A stretch of DNA of 64,000 bases from the NCBI RefSeq assembly GCF_000021705.1, contig NC_012751.1, positions 868,001 through 932,000 of the forward strand, in the 5' to 3' direction. A program made the position numbers and the translations under genes. The notes beneath the pieces were generated by a model. It saw nothing but the letters and a program-made list of their open reading frames with translations. It searched no databases and had not been told where the DNA came from. Numbering within the stretch: the stretch's first letter is position 1; the number at the start of each line of letters is the position of its first letter. The stretch comes from Candidatus Hamiltonella defensa 5AT (Acyrthosiphon pisum) (lineage in GTDB: Bacteria; Pseudomonadota; Gammaproteobacteria; Enterobacterales; Enterobacteriaceae). This document shows, piece by piece, positions 37,630 through 47,110 of this stretch.

Positions 37630-38110
37630 ATGGACATCAGCCCTGAAGGCATCGCACGAATCCAGGCGTTTGAGGGGCTTAAGCTCACTGCCTATCAATG
37701 CAGTGCAGACAAATGGACAATCGGCTACGGGCATACCGCAGGCGTGAAGGCCGGTGACACAATGCCCCCCGGGCAGGCAGAGGCTTTTTTTGCGTGAAGA
37801 TATCACCCTCATCTGTCTTCAACTTGATATCTTGCTCAAGGTGACGGTGAGGCAGAATCAATTTGACGCGCTGGGCTCTCTTTTGTTTAACATCGGGGTG
37901 AAGGCGTTTGCTCACTCAACGCTGCTTGGAAAGCTGAACGCGGGCGATGAAGCCGGCGCGGCGGCCGAGTTCCCTAAATGGTGTTATGGCACGGTCAAAG
38001 GCAAAAAAGTCGCATTACGGGGATTAATGGCACGACGTCAACAGGAGAAAGCGCGGTTTGAAGCGGTTGAACTGTCTCTGATGAAAGCGCCACACAGAGT
38101 CACCGCCTGA
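37630..38110 (+). pseudogene. GH24 endolysin (lysozyme) with frameshift in a T7 run
   Basis: The gene starts MDISPEGIARIQAFEGLKL and continues with the lysozyme core: catalytic Glu15, Cys24 and Thr30 in the E-8-C-5-T pattern, and WTIGYGHTAG. At the run of seven T's at about 37785-37791 the frame breaks. Removing one T continues FLREDITLICLQLDILLKV, then QNQFDALGSLLFNIGVKAF and the normal C-terminus to 38110. Both halves are otherwise clean. There is no N-terminal SAR helix, so it is a soluble holin-dependent endolysin. A homopolymer sequencing error must be excluded. Confidence 0.82.
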
Positions 38111-38552
38111 TGCGCTGGACAATCCCTGGGATGATAATGGTATTACTGGCTTCACTGCTCAGTGTCGCTGTCTATTATCGTCATCAATATCAGCAGTCTG
38201 AACAGGCCCTTCAAAAAGCCGTTTTAGAGCTCGTTCAGCATCAGGCCTCTCTTAAACAGCTTCGCCAGAAGATAAAGACGGTGTCACAACTGGATGCACA
38301 ACACACCAAAGCACTGGAACATAATAAAAATCTTGTTGCCCAGCTTGAGCGGGATGTGGCTGATGGCCGTCGCCGGTTGCGTGTCAAGGCAACCTGTCAC
38401 GACCTGTCCACCAATACCACCCCCCCCGACTTGCTGACGCCACTCAACGGGATTATTTCCTCCTCCGAAACAGAATCGACATCGCCGGGCAGCAAATAAC
38501 AGGCTTGCAGAATTATGTGAGGCAGGTCTGTTTGAATAAGATTCAAAAATAA
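38110..38552 (+). pseudogene. Rz i-spanin with frameshift in a C8 run
   Basis: Rz begins MRWTIPGMIMVLLASLLSVA, a signal-anchor helix, then a periplasmic coiled coil and RDVADGRRRLRVKATC, a hallmark of the Rz family. At the eight C's (about 38421-38428) the frame shifts into the Rz1 frame and stops at 38499. Adding one C restores DATQRDYFLLRNRIDIAGQQ and TGLQNYVRQVCLNKIQK to a stop at 38550-38552. With Rz1 it spans the periplasm and fuses membranes at lysis. It overlaps the endolysin stop by 1 base. Confidence 0.82.
38354..38499 (+). pseudogene. Rz1 o-spanin lipoprotein nested in Rz, same frameshift
   Basis: In the +1 frame within Rz, an ATG at 38354 encodes MWLMAVAGCVSRQPVTTCPP, a lipoprotein signal with lipobox VAGC (Cys at 38378), followed by the proline run IPPPP. 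After the C8 run, one missing base moves the reading out of frame. The genuine Rz1 tail LTPLNGIISSSE, close to lambda Rz1 TPLNGIISPSE, is found in the other frame ending at 38499. One indel thus breaks both nested genes. Confidence 0.75.
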
Positions 38553-38613
38553 TGAGGGCCGTCAATTTATGCCGATGCAGTGGCTGGAAAGTATGGGGAG
38601 ATAAAACCATTTA

Positions 38614-38961
38614 ATGGTTCATCTAAAAGATCTTGAGCGCCAATTAATGGCCCTCAAAAAGCAGATCCCTTTTGCGACAGCGCGAGCGTTGACCAGTACG
38701 GCGCGTAAGATTCAGGAGGCGCAAAAGGACAACCTGTAAAGCAGGCTGGATAATCCAACGCCTTTTACTGTTAACTCTGTAGCATCCAAAGCGGCCAGAA
38801 AGACCAACCTGAAAGCCAAGGTATTGATCAGGCCCACGGCCGCCGAATATCTGGCCCCCGAGGAGTTTGGCGGCACACGGCACCTTGGCGGTAAAGCTTT
38901 GCTCAACCCCAAAGGCGTCAGGTTTCTGGCAGCGGAAGAAGTACCAGCCCCTAACAGGTAA
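38614..38961 (+). pseudogene. Phage structural (tail/head completion) gene with ochre stop
   Basis: From the ATG at 38614 the frame reads MVHLKDLERQLMALKKQIPF, stops at TAA 38737-38739 after NL, and continues in the same frame SRLDNPTPFTVNSVASKAAR and then TAAEYLAPEEFGGTRHLGGK to 38961. The single nonsense codon probably replaced a Lys codon. The helical N-terminus followed by a domain with EFGG resembles phage minor tail or head-tail completion proteins, but I cannot name the family with certainty. It follows the lysis genes directly. Confidence 0.5.
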
Positions 38962-38989
38962 GAAGAAAGGAAAGCGTTCGTTGATATTA

Positions 38990-39151
38990 GGTTACGTTGT
39001 TCAGGATAGCAAGGGGTTTGCTGCTGGTCTGATGGTTGAGCAGAACGAGAAGAATCCCAGTCGTGTTGATGTTCTCTGGGATGGTGTATTAATTAATCAG
39101 TTACGTATTTTCGCTGTTTTGGCGCAATTCCGCTTACAACCATCATCATGA
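38990..39151 (+). pseudogene. Probable tail-sheath C-terminal fragment
   Basis: The frame through 38990-39151 gives GFAAGLMVEQNEKNPSRVDV then LWDGVLINQLRIFAVLAQF and ends RLQPSS. The NPxRvdvL....LINQLRiFA...qFrL pattern resembles the C-terminal end of Mu-like contractile tail sheath proteins, and the gene precedes a tail tube gene as sheath does in Mu. The rest of the sheath, and any head genes, are gone. An in-frame start is not evident, so it is a fragment. Confidence 0.5.
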
Positions 39152-39167
39152 TATTTAAGGATCTGTT

Positions 39168-39536
39168 ATGGCTGATACAACCGGTTTACTCGCGGGGACC
39201 GCTTATGTCACTGTTGATGGTTTAACAGTGATGGTCGAGGGTTCGTTTAAATATAAACCCACTCGCGTTAAACGTGAAACACTGACCGGAATGGATGGAG
39301 TTCACGGTTACAAAGAAAAACCCTCAGCAGGGTCTATTTCAATGTCATTGCGTGACAGTCGTGGAACGTCTGTTATTGGATTTAACAATCAAACCAACGT
39401 CACTGTAGTTGCTCAGTTAGCCAACGGTAAAACTATTATTGGTAGTCATATGTGGACCGTTGATGAGCAGGAAGTGGATTCCGAAGATGCGAAGTTTGAT
39501 GTTAAATGGGAAGGTCTTTCGGTTACGGAGAATTAA
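39168..39536 (+). CDS. Mu-like phage tail tube protein
   Basis: 122 residues, MADTTGLLAGTAYVTVDGLT then GSFKYKPTRVKRETLTGMDG, VHGYKEKPSAGSISMSLRD and a C-terminal TVDEQEVDSEDAKFDVKWEG. Length and the pattern G.aYvtvDG..y.v.G.....p...r.tv.G.dGvhGy.e.P fit the Mu gpM tail-tube family. It polymerises inside the contractile sheath. It is followed by the tail assembly chaperone region as in Mu. It appears intact. Confidence 0.78.
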   Translation: MADTTGLLAGTAYVTVDGLTVMVEGSFKYKPTRVKRETLTGMDGVHGYKEKPSAGSISMSLRDSRGTSVIGFNNQTNVTVVAQLANGKTIIGSHMWTVDEQEVDSEDAKFDVKWEGLSVTEN

Positions 39537-39538
39537 TG

Positions 39539-39802
39539 ATGGCAACAGTCATTAACGATTTGGCTTTTCTGGATAGTCTGGAATCATCATATAATCAAGA
39601 GTATGAATTACCGTGATTATAGGAAAGCGGAGAAATATCTACTGGATTTTTTGCGTTATCCGCCATCGTTTGGGGGAACGCAGTAGCCGAAGTGACACAT
39701 TTTTATCACTGGGGTCCTTATGAGGCGGGCAAATTACCCGCCCGCCGTTTTTTATTCTGGTACTTACAAATGAAACGCATGGGAGGGGGAGTTCATGGGT
39801 GA
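39539..39802 (+). pseudogene. Tail assembly chaperone remnant (Mu gp41 / P2 E type)
   Basis: A frame starting ATG at 39539 encodes MATVINDLAFLDSLESSYNQ and stops at TGA 39614-39616, with TAG two codons later. The same frame then continues FFALSAIVWGNAVAEVTHFY, HWGPYEAGKLPARRFLFWYL and QMKRM to 39802. The second part resembles the short C-terminal chaperone domain (..va.ifHW...e...l...ell.Wy..). The family normally uses a frameshift to fuse the two parts. Here two stops and an apparent deletion suggest decay, though unusual decoding cannot be excluded. Confidence 0.45.
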
Positions 39803-41684
39803 ACAGTTCGATTTTGATTTGGTAGCCAATGATGATGCATCAAAGCAAATTGATCATATTATTCGCTCAGTGCAGTCTCTCTACCCGCCGTTAGATAAAT
39901 TAAAAGGAGGGTTAAAACTTGGAGGGCAAGACACTTTAAATGGTCTGGAATCTATTACAGGACAATTTAAGGGGTTGAATACCTTTGCTAAAGAGGGTGT
40001 TCAGTTAATTGGCGATATGGTCCCCCCATTAAAAATGGTGGGTGGGTTATCTCTTGGCATTGGTGCCGCTGCCGCAGGGATGTATAAAACGGTGACGGGC
40101 ATGAGAGAAGCGGGTAAAAGTGCGCAAGAACTCTCTACGTCTGCACAGAACGCGGGATTAAGCGTTGAGAAATTCACTCAGTTATCCGGTGCGATGCAAA
40201 TTTTGGGTATGGATGCCGATTCGGCTAAACAATCTGTTGAGGGACTTTATGGTGTATTTAATGACGCTCTCCAGGGAAGAAGTCACGACACGTTATCTCT
40301 TCTTAATCAAATAGGCGCCCAGATTGCTAAAAATAATGATGGAACCGCTGATTTAACGGGGACGATGCGTCATCTGTCCAGGGTATTTCCGGCTTTAAGT
40401 TCTCAGAATCAGAAAAAAGTCTCCGATAGGTTGGGCCTTGATGCTAATAGCTTAAAATTACTCAGGACGGGTAATTTTGATGAGTTAATGAGTCAGTCTA
40501 AAGATTTTGGGCTGACTGTTCCTGATGGGCTAAATGACGATCTCACTGGCATCAATGGCGCTATCAATGAAATGGGCGCTGCATGGGATGGTTTGAAACA
40601 AAAAACCAGAGGCGGTTTTTACAGCCTGCTGCTGTCCGATGGTTCAGTTAAAGATGGCATGGAAGGCATCACGGATATATTAACTCATGGCCCTGATAAT
40701 GTTGCATTAATGCACGCTTTGGGGGTAACAAGAGGGGATGAGTCTCAACAGCTGAGAAAGGAATATAACGACCCTGAATTTTATAAGACGCTGACCATCA
40801 CCGAAAAAACGGCGATGGATTTTGGGGTTATGACGGATGGTCTACGTGAGAAATTCCAGGCGTATTACGGTCCTAAAGAAATGGCCAATCAGTTGGCGAG
40901 CGATCTGGCCGTTGCGCTGCAACGCCCAAATTCAACGGGTGTAAACAGTTATCAGGGGGTAAATATTGGCCAGCCCAGTGCCGGTGTTAACCCGCGCGCA
41001 CGGTCAGTGCGGAATAATAACCCGTGGAATATTAACTATGCTCGCCAGCAAGGCGCGGTGATGGAGCCTGGTGCTGGTGGATCTGCCCTGTTTGCAAAAT
41101 TTGAGACGCCCGAGGTGGGCATTGATGCCGCTGATCGCCAGTTAATGCTGTATTACACCGGGCAAAGCAAGGCCGCAGGGAATCGGCCTCTGACGACAAT
41201 AGAGCAAATCATTAGCACTGCCTCCCCACTTTCAGACGGGAACAATACACGCGCCATGATATCGGGAGCCAGTCGGGAGCTTGGGGTGAACCCAGGCGAT
41301 CAATTGAATCTCACAGATCCCGCGTTAAGAGCGCGCGTATTAACCGCCCTGTTTAACCAGGAAGGTAACAACCCGTGGTCCTCAGAACAGGTTAAATCCG
41401 TCATTAGCGGCGCGCCGGTTAGCCAGGTTCAGAACAGGACGGAAAACAACAACGTTTCTAACACCTCCACAGTCAATAACAACAGTAAATCCAGTACATC
41501 GACGGTGAATAACAGTAAAAGCCAGGATCACAGCCAGGGTATTGCCGAGGCGGTTCGGGAGGGGCTTTCTAACACCAAACTACAGGTTGAAGTCACGATG
41601 GTTGATCCTCGTACTCACCAACAAACGCAGACGACAGGCACGACCGGGGGCCGGGTTGCGCTCTCTATGCCATTTACGGGGTAG
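39795..41684 (+). CDS. Tail length tape-measure protein
   Basis: 629 residues. An N-terminal helical region is followed by a hydrophobic Gly/Ala-rich stretch around residues 77-95 (PPLKMVGGLSLGIGAAAAG). A long helical body follows, then a domain with RSVRNNNPWNINYARQQGA and AKFETPEVGIDAADRQLMLY, seen in virion-associated peptidoglycan-interacting regions. The C-terminus is a Ser/Thr/Asn-rich linker. It lies between the tail chaperone and gpN, the tape-measure position in Mu-like tails. It is uninterrupted, unlike most neighbours. Confidence 0.8.
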   Translation: MGEQFDFDLVANDDASKQIDHIIRSVQSLYPPLDKLKGGLKLGGQDTLNGLESITGQFKGLNTFAKEGVQLIGDMVPPLKMVGGLSLGIGAAAAGMYKTVTGMREAGKSAQELSTSAQNAGLSVEKFTQLSGAMQILGMDADSAKQSVEGLYGVFNDALQGRSHDTLSLLNQIGAQIAKNNDGTADLTGTMRHLSRVFPALSSQNQKKVSDRLGLDANSLKLLRTGNFDELMSQSKDFGLTVPDGLNDDLTGINGAINEMGAAWDGLKQKTRGGFYSLLLSDGSVKDGMEGITDILTHGPDNVALMHALGVTRGDESQQLRKEYNDPEFYKTLTITEKTAMDFGVMTDGLREKFQAYYGPKEMANQLASDLAVALQRPNSTGVNSYQGVNIGQPSAGVNPRARSVRNNNPWNINYARQQGAVMEPGAGGSALFAKFETPEVGIDAADRQLMLYYTGQSKAAGNRPLTTIEQIISTASPLSDGNNTRAMISGASRELGVNPGDQLNLTDPALRARVLTALFNQEGNNPWSSEQVKSVISGAPVSQVQNRTENNNVSNTSTVNNNSKSSTSTVNNSKSQDHSQGIAEAVREGLSNTKLQVEVTMVDPRTHQQTQTTGTTGGRVALSMPFTG

Positions 41685-41686
41685 CT

Positions 41687-42988
41687 ATGCGCCTGATAAA
41701 TACAGTGACCGACTTTTTTGATCCAGAGGGGTCTGAAAAATGGTTTGAAACCCTCCAGAAAGCACAATTCAGAGGTGTCCCCTTTGCCGTTCTTGGGGGG
41801 AAAAGCTCATTTGGCCGTAAAACGGCCGTCCATGAGTACCCTTATCGTGATAAACCGTGGGTTGAGGATTTGGGAAGGGCCACCCGTCAATTGACTGTGA
41901 AAGGCTTTTTGGTTGAGGATAGCGTTATATATGGTGGCGGGGCGGTAATTGATCAGCGTTCCAATCTCATTGCGGCATGTGAAACAGCCGGTGCCGGGAC
42001 ACTGATTCACCCGACATATGGCGAGTTAACGGTCAGTATTCCTTCTGGGGGGCTCAAGATTGTTGAGCAATGGGATAACGGCCGCTACTTTGAGTTCACG
42101 CTCAGGGCGATCGAGTCCGGGTTGAAAGTGTTTCCGGTGACGACGTCAACCCCACTCCCGGATGAGGAGTCGTGGTTAAAGTCTATCGCTACAACGACGC
42201 TCCAGTTTGTGACGACCGTCAACAGCATACTCAGGAAGAGTACGGCGCTTATTCAGACGTTACAAAGTACCGCTGTTTTTTGGGTGAGCCAGGTCACCGG
42301 CACGCTGAATCAAGCCAATAACCTTATCAATACCATGACCGATGTTTTTGACAGCAACCATTACGGCCGGTTTCAGTCATCGGGCAATAGCGGTCTGGCG
42401 AGTCACCAAACCTACCCGGTCCTAATGCAGAAGCAAAAAGCCGCCAGCGCTCAGAATCGCGGCAAAGTGGCCACAGTCGGTGATGAGTTAACTCAATCGG
42501 TCGACGCTGAAACTTATGCAGGCGTGGCCAATGCGCTGTTATCCGCCGTTGTGCTGTCGGTCAGTGAACCACAGGATCAGATCCGAATTTTTATTCATTT
42601 GTCTGTGTTTGAAACCGGTAATGATGTTCCTGGCGTTGACGATGCGGTACAAGATGCCGCGATACTCCTTTTCCAGCGTCTTGCTCTGGCTTGTCTGGGG
42701 CGGGCTGCGCTCAGTTATCAGCCGGTATCTCCTGATGACGCCTGGGATATGATGACCCTGGCGGGTGAGGCTCTGGAGGTTGGTGCGGTCAATGCGGCTG
42801 ATATGGTACACGATGACACATACCGTGATTTGATCGCGTTACATAATACGGTTGTTTCAACGTTGACCGAACGTGGGGCAAATCTGGCCCGTTTCACAGA
42901 ATACCAGTTTGATACCTCTCTCCCCTCGCTTGTTCTTTCTGAGCGTATTTATCAGGACCCGGCACGCAATTATGCCACTGGATTTTAA
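41687..42988 (+). CDS. Mu gpN-like DNA circularisation/tail protein
   Basis: 433 residues. The N-terminal ~95 residues carry the family pattern: AQFRGVPFAVLGGKSSFGRK, VHEYPYRDKPWVEDLGRATR, TVKGFLVEDSV and AGTLIHPTYGELTVSI. In Mu, gpN is a tail/baseplate hub-proximal protein; the circularisation name comes from Shigella phage SfV. It starts 2 bases after the tape-measure gene and precedes gpP. It appears intact. Confidence 0.82.
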   Translation: MRLINTVTDFFDPEGSEKWFETLQKAQFRGVPFAVLGGKSSFGRKTAVHEYPYRDKPWVEDLGRATRQLTVKGFLVEDSVIYGGGAVIDQRSNLIAACETAGAGTLIHPTYGELTVSIPSGGLKIVEQWDNGRYFEFTLRAIESGLKVFPVTTSTPLPDEESWLKSIATTTLQFVTTVNSILRKSTALIQTLQSTAVFWVSQVTGTLNQANNLINTMTDVFDSNHYGRFQSSGNSGLASHQTYPVLMQKQKAASAQNRGKVATVGDELTQSVDAETYAGVANALLSAVVLSVSEPQDQIRIFIHLSVFETGNDVPGVDDAVQDAAILLFQRLALACLGRAALSYQPVSPDDAWDMMTLAGEALEVGAVNAADMVHDDTYRDLIALHNTVVSTLTERGANLARFTEYQFDTSLPSLVLSERIYQDPARNYATGF

Positions 42989-43000
42989 GGCGCTCAGCAA

Positions 43001-44083
43001 ATGACAACCGAAAAAACGGAAAAAGTAGACGAGCTATACCTTGAGGTCAGGGCGCGCGCTTTGCACGGCTGGGACCGGATACGGATTACGCGCGGCATCG
43101 AGAGAATGCCCTCAGACTTTGATATTTCCATCATGGAGTATTACCCTGGTGGCGAACAACAGTGGGTTAGTCCTGGTGATCCGTGCATTGTGAAGTTGGG
43201 GGAAGACATAGTAATAACCGGTTACGTTGACCGCTGCTGCTCATCCATCCGCCCAAATCAGCATCAAATTCGTGTGACCGGTCGTGGAAAATGTCAGGAC
43301 CTGGTTGATTGTTCGGCGGAGTGGGAAAGTAATGTTATGACGGGGCTCGATGCACTGGGCATGTCTCAACGTCTCGCCGCACCGTACGATATTCACGTGA
43401 CAACAGACGTGACCGGACTACAGGCCGCGCCGCAATTGACGATTAACTGGGGGGAAAGTCCGCAAGAAATTATTGATCGCGTGTGCCGCTGGAGCGCGTT
43501 ACTGGCGTATGACCTCCCGGACGGCAATTTATAACTAACCCGCCTGGGCACACAAAAAGCCGCGTCAGGGGTGATGCAGGGCGAGAACATACAGGCGGCG
43601 GACTATCAAAGCAGCATAGACCAGCGTTTTTCCGACTATGCAGGGTTGTCCATGTCGGTTACGCCGCTTTATGAGGTGGGGTCCTCCGTTGAATATGGCG
43701 GAACGTTTCTGGCCAGCGCTCAGGACCCTGAAAAAAGGCGCCATCGCAAGAAAATAGACATCATCGAAAGCACGATGATCGCGAATGGCGTGGTTCAACA
43801 GTACATCGACTGGGAAATGAATCGGCGCTACGGTCGTTCAAAAGCTCTCCAGGTCGTTGTGGACAGCTGGCGCGATAAGTCGGGTAAACTTTGGGAAATA
43901 AATACCCAGATTCCGATCAGTATTCCCGTTTTTAACATTACAGATATGTATTGGTTGCTTTCTGAAGTGACGTTTACTCGCGATCAGCGTGGGACGACGG
44001 CCGAGCTTGTTTTGATGCCGCCAGAGGCGTTCACCGTTGAGCCGTACCAGTTCTATCAGCAAGTAAGAGAGCTTAATGACTGA
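43001..44083 (+). pseudogene. Mu gpP-like baseplate hub protein with ochre stop
   Basis: The frame begins MTTEKTEKVDELYLEVRARA and includes YYPGGEQQWVSPGDPCIVKL and GYVDRCCSSIRPNQHQIRVT, typical of gp44/gpP hub proteins. TAA at 43532-43534 interrupts it after LPDGNL. The same frame then continues LTRLGTQKAASGVMQGENIQ to 44083, giving the expected ~360 residues overall. One substitution would restore it. It is followed with a TGATGG overlap by gp45. Confidence 0.8.
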
Positions 44084-44659
44084 TGGATATCAGCGCCGCT
44101 TACCGGCAACTCTTGCGCCGCGTTCAGATGGCGTTATCTATTGGCCGCGTGACGGCGACCAGCGATAGCGGCCCCATTCAAAAGCTACAGGTACAGACTC
44201 CCTTAGAGGTGCGAGGCGATACGCCGCGTATGAGCGACTTTGGTTTTTCATCTGGTTTGCCGGTGGGCACTGACGTGGTAATCACGTTTTTAGGTGGGGA
44301 CCGTTCATCAGGCGTCAAATCATCAATCCCATCGACAATCTGGCCTGAAACCCGGAGAAACGGTTATCTATAGCCAGTGGGGCCAGCTCGTAAAGCTCAC
44401 GGAAACAGGCATCACCATAGACGCAGATGGTCAGCCGGTGGACGTGGTGAATTCTACGGTAGTGACGATCACAGCCAGTGAAGAAGTGTTGGCAAAAACG
44501 CCGGTTTTGAAATGCACTGGAGACATTATTGATCACTGTGAAAGCAATACAGCGACCCTTAAGCAGCTCCGAGAGGCGTACAACGACCATGATCACCAGG
44601 TTAAAAACGTTCAGGGGGTAACAGCACAATCGCCAGTGCAAAACCGTCTAAGCCCGTAG
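44083..44659 (+). pseudogene. Mu gp45-like baseplate spike with frameshift
   Basis: The first frame (MDISAAYRQLLRRVQMALSI ... GTDVVITFLGGDRSSGVK) ends at 44373 with unrelated residues. A second frame from about 44311 carries SNHQSHRQSGLKPGETVIYS and QWGQLVKLTETGITID to 44659, the normal continuation of gp45/gpV spike proteins. The break lies near 44305-44320 with a few bases lost. The C-terminal segment keeps CTGDIIDHCESNTATLKQLR. The spike pierces the outer membrane in contractile tails. Confidence 0.75.
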
Positions 44660-44670
44660 GAGGGTAGCCA

Positions 44671-45759
44671 GTGAGTGATATCAAAACAGTCTAGAAAATA
44701 GATTCCGGTGGCTGGGTATCAGAAACCGGCGATCTGACCAGCGGTGACGATCTCGATACGGCCATTTTCATTTCCCTTTTTACAGATCAGCAAGCGCGGG
44801 CAGATGATACCTACGATGGTGACGATCGCCGCGGCTGGTGGGGTGATTTGGGCGAAGATTACCGTATAGGCTCCCGCTTATGGCTGATTTATCGTCAACG
44901 TTTATCCCGTGACACGGCCGGAGCCGTTATCAATCGCAAGGATGGGATCAAATACACCCTGAATAATTCTGTCACCATCGGGCTTGATGGCACTGCGTTA
45001 ACGCCAGTCACCGCTGTTCTGGTCTCTCCGCTTGATGATCCTGCCGCGGGGGGCGCACTCGGTAATGCACCAGTGGGAACCGTACTGACGCTTGATAACA
45101 GTTATTCCGGTGTTGATTCACAGGTCACGCTGATGAATCCGGCTACTGGTGGTGCTAACGTTGAGACAGACGGGCCTTTACGAACCCGAATGCTTCTGGC
45201 TTATCAGGCATTACCGCAAGGCGGGAGCGAGACTGATTATGTGAATTGGGCGCTGGCGGTCTCGGGTGTTACGCGGACGTGGTGTGTGCGCCGTCTGATG
45301 GGCGTGGGAACGGTCGGAATATACATTATGTGTGATGGGGACGATCAGACCAACCACGGCTTTCCTGCTGGCACTGATGGCCTCTCACACTATGAAGACT
45401 GGGGGTCTTACGCAAAAGCCACCGGTGACCAGCTGCGCGTTGCTGATGCCATTTATCCGAATCAGACGATAACGGCTCTGGTTTACGTTGCTTCCCCGAT
45501 CCCTAAAGTCATTGATTTTGCCATTACCGGCATCATCGAGCAGGAACAGGACCTGACCGCTGCCATTAGCACCGCGATTAACCTGGTATTTTTTACCCGA
45601 GGAGATCCTGCAGGGGAAGGTATTGTCACTCTGTCGTCAATTAACGCGGCGATCGCTTCTGCTCCGGGAACGGATGGGTTTTTGATGACCTATCCAACTC
45701 AGAATATAACGCTGGGCGTGGGCGAACTCCCGCAACTCGGAACGGTGACCATTACATGA
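44671..45759 (+). pseudogene. gp46-gp47 fusion by internal deletion
   Basis: A GTG at 44671 starts MSDIKTV, followed by TAG (44692-44694), then KIDSGGWVSETGDLTSGDDL and DRRGWWGDLGEDYRIGSRLW, a Mu gp46 N-terminus. After RLSRDTAG the frame passes without a stop into gp47 (baseplate J): GIKYTLNNSVTIG, then GANVETDGPLRTRMLLAYQA and LPQGGSETDYVNWALAVSGV. The gp46 C-terminus and the first ~100 codons of gp47 are missing, so an in-frame deletion fused the two. Neither can be a complete protein. Confidence 0.75.
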
Positions 45760-46353
45760 ACAGCCTATTCACTACGTCCGATTATCAATCGGCGTTACTG
45801 GCGCATTTGCCGCGCGGGCGCGTTTGGCAAACGGGGCCTGATAATCCACTCACCAAACTGTCCCAGGCGTTGGCCACGTCATTTCAACGAGTAGACGCCC
45901 AGCGCGATGAGTCTACTGACTGGGGGTTTCCCGGCCACGGCGCTGGAGTTGCTACCGGAATGGGAGGGGTCATTAGGTCTGCCGGATAATTGCACGATTA
46001 GCGAAACATATACCATTGAGCGCCGTCGCCAGGCGGTTGTATCCCGGCTGGTGGGCAAAGGATCACTCTCAAAACAGTGTTATATCAGTTTGGCCAAAAC
46101 GCGAGGAGATGACATTACCATTGATGAGTTTCGTCAGGCTCGAGCAGGGTTTAGCGTATGTGGTGAGGCAATTAACGGGGATGACTGGCCATTTGTCTGT
46201 CGGGTTAACGCCCAGCAAACAACGTATGTTCAGGCTAAATGTAGTGTGAGTTATTGTGGAGAGCCGCTGGCTACCTGGGGCAATAAAATTCTGGACTGTA
46301 CACAGAACCAACTGGCCCCGCCGTTTACAGTGCTGTTATTTGGCTATCACTGA
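45756..46353 (+). pseudogene. Mu gp48-like tail protein with frameshift
   Basis: MNSLFTTSDYQSALLAHLPR and GRVWQTGPDNPLTKLSQALA form the gp48 (DUF2313) N-terminus. Near 45900-45908 the frame breaks. The other frame continues LLTGGFPATALELLPEWEGS, LGLPDNCTISETYTIERRRQ and VVSRLVGKGSL to a stop at 46353. A single extra base explains the break. It overlaps the preceding gene by ATGA. It would be a baseplate or tail-fibre connector. Confidence 0.75.
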
Positions 46354-46404
46354 TTAAATAAAACGTTTTTTTAAATTCATCAAATTAACTTTTGAGGATT
46401 CTCT

Positions 46405-47106
46405 ATGCAAAAAATTGGCGATATTACCAATACCGCGACGCCAGACGGTGAATTTACCAATGGTAATGTGGCTGGTGGGGTAAGCCCCACATTATTACCT
46501 GCTAAGTGGTTTAATACCATACAGCGTGAGCTATGTCATGTTATTACCAAAAATGGGGGTGTATTAAATCCTGATGATGACACACAGATTTTTGAGATTC
46601 TAAACTCAGTATTTTTATCTCAAAAGCAAAACGGCTCAGACATCCCGGATAAACATCAATTTATAGAAAATCTGGGGTTGTCAGAAACGGTCGATTGTGC
46701 AAAAAATGCACTGGATAAACGGCACGGCGGTGAAGTGCAGGGACAAATTCAAGTGAACGACACCCTCAGGGTGTCAAAGAACGGAAAAACCGCGACCTAT
46801 CAAGAAGATGGCAATATTGACGGAGAGTGCTGGGGCGGGCTCTTAAATCAATGGATCACCACCAAAATCACGGAAGCCGTACAAAGCCGGGCCCCCTGGG
46901 AGGAAGTCAATCGTACCTTTGTCCGGGACATCAGATTATCCAGTGTGCAACTCATGAGTGTTCAGACCTATGACCGACAACTTTCCGCAGGCGCCGTGGT
47001 CACTGGGTTTAAAACGGATGGTCTCTGGGAGATAAAAAGCTATGCCTATTACCGATTCATACAGAAAAATATTAATGGGCAGTGGATAACCGTAGGGCAG
47101 GGATAA
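46405..47106 (+). CDS. Phage tail fibre protein
   Basis: 233 residues starting MQKIGDITNTATPDGEFTNG, the standard N-terminus of Mu/P2-type tail fibres, followed by LLPAKWFNTIQRELCHVI. The C-terminal part (MSVQTYDRQLSAGAVVTGF, YAYYRFIQKNINGQWITVG) is typical of short fibre tips recognised by Tfa. It is shorter than P2 gpH, so a fibre shaft may have been lost. Intact frame, followed at once by tfa. Confidence 0.75.
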   Translation: MQKIGDITNTATPDGEFTNGNVAGGVSPTLLPAKWFNTIQRELCHVITKNGGVLNPDDDTQIFEILNSVFLSQKQNGSDIPDKHQFIENLGLSETVDCAKNALDKRHGGEVQGQIQVNDTLRVSKNGKTATYQEDGNIDGECWGGLLNQWITTKITEAVQSRAPWEEVNRTFVRDIRLSSVQLMSVQTYDRQLSAGAVVTGFKTDGLWEIKSYAYYRFIQKNINGQWITVGQG

Positions 47107-47110
47107 TGTG

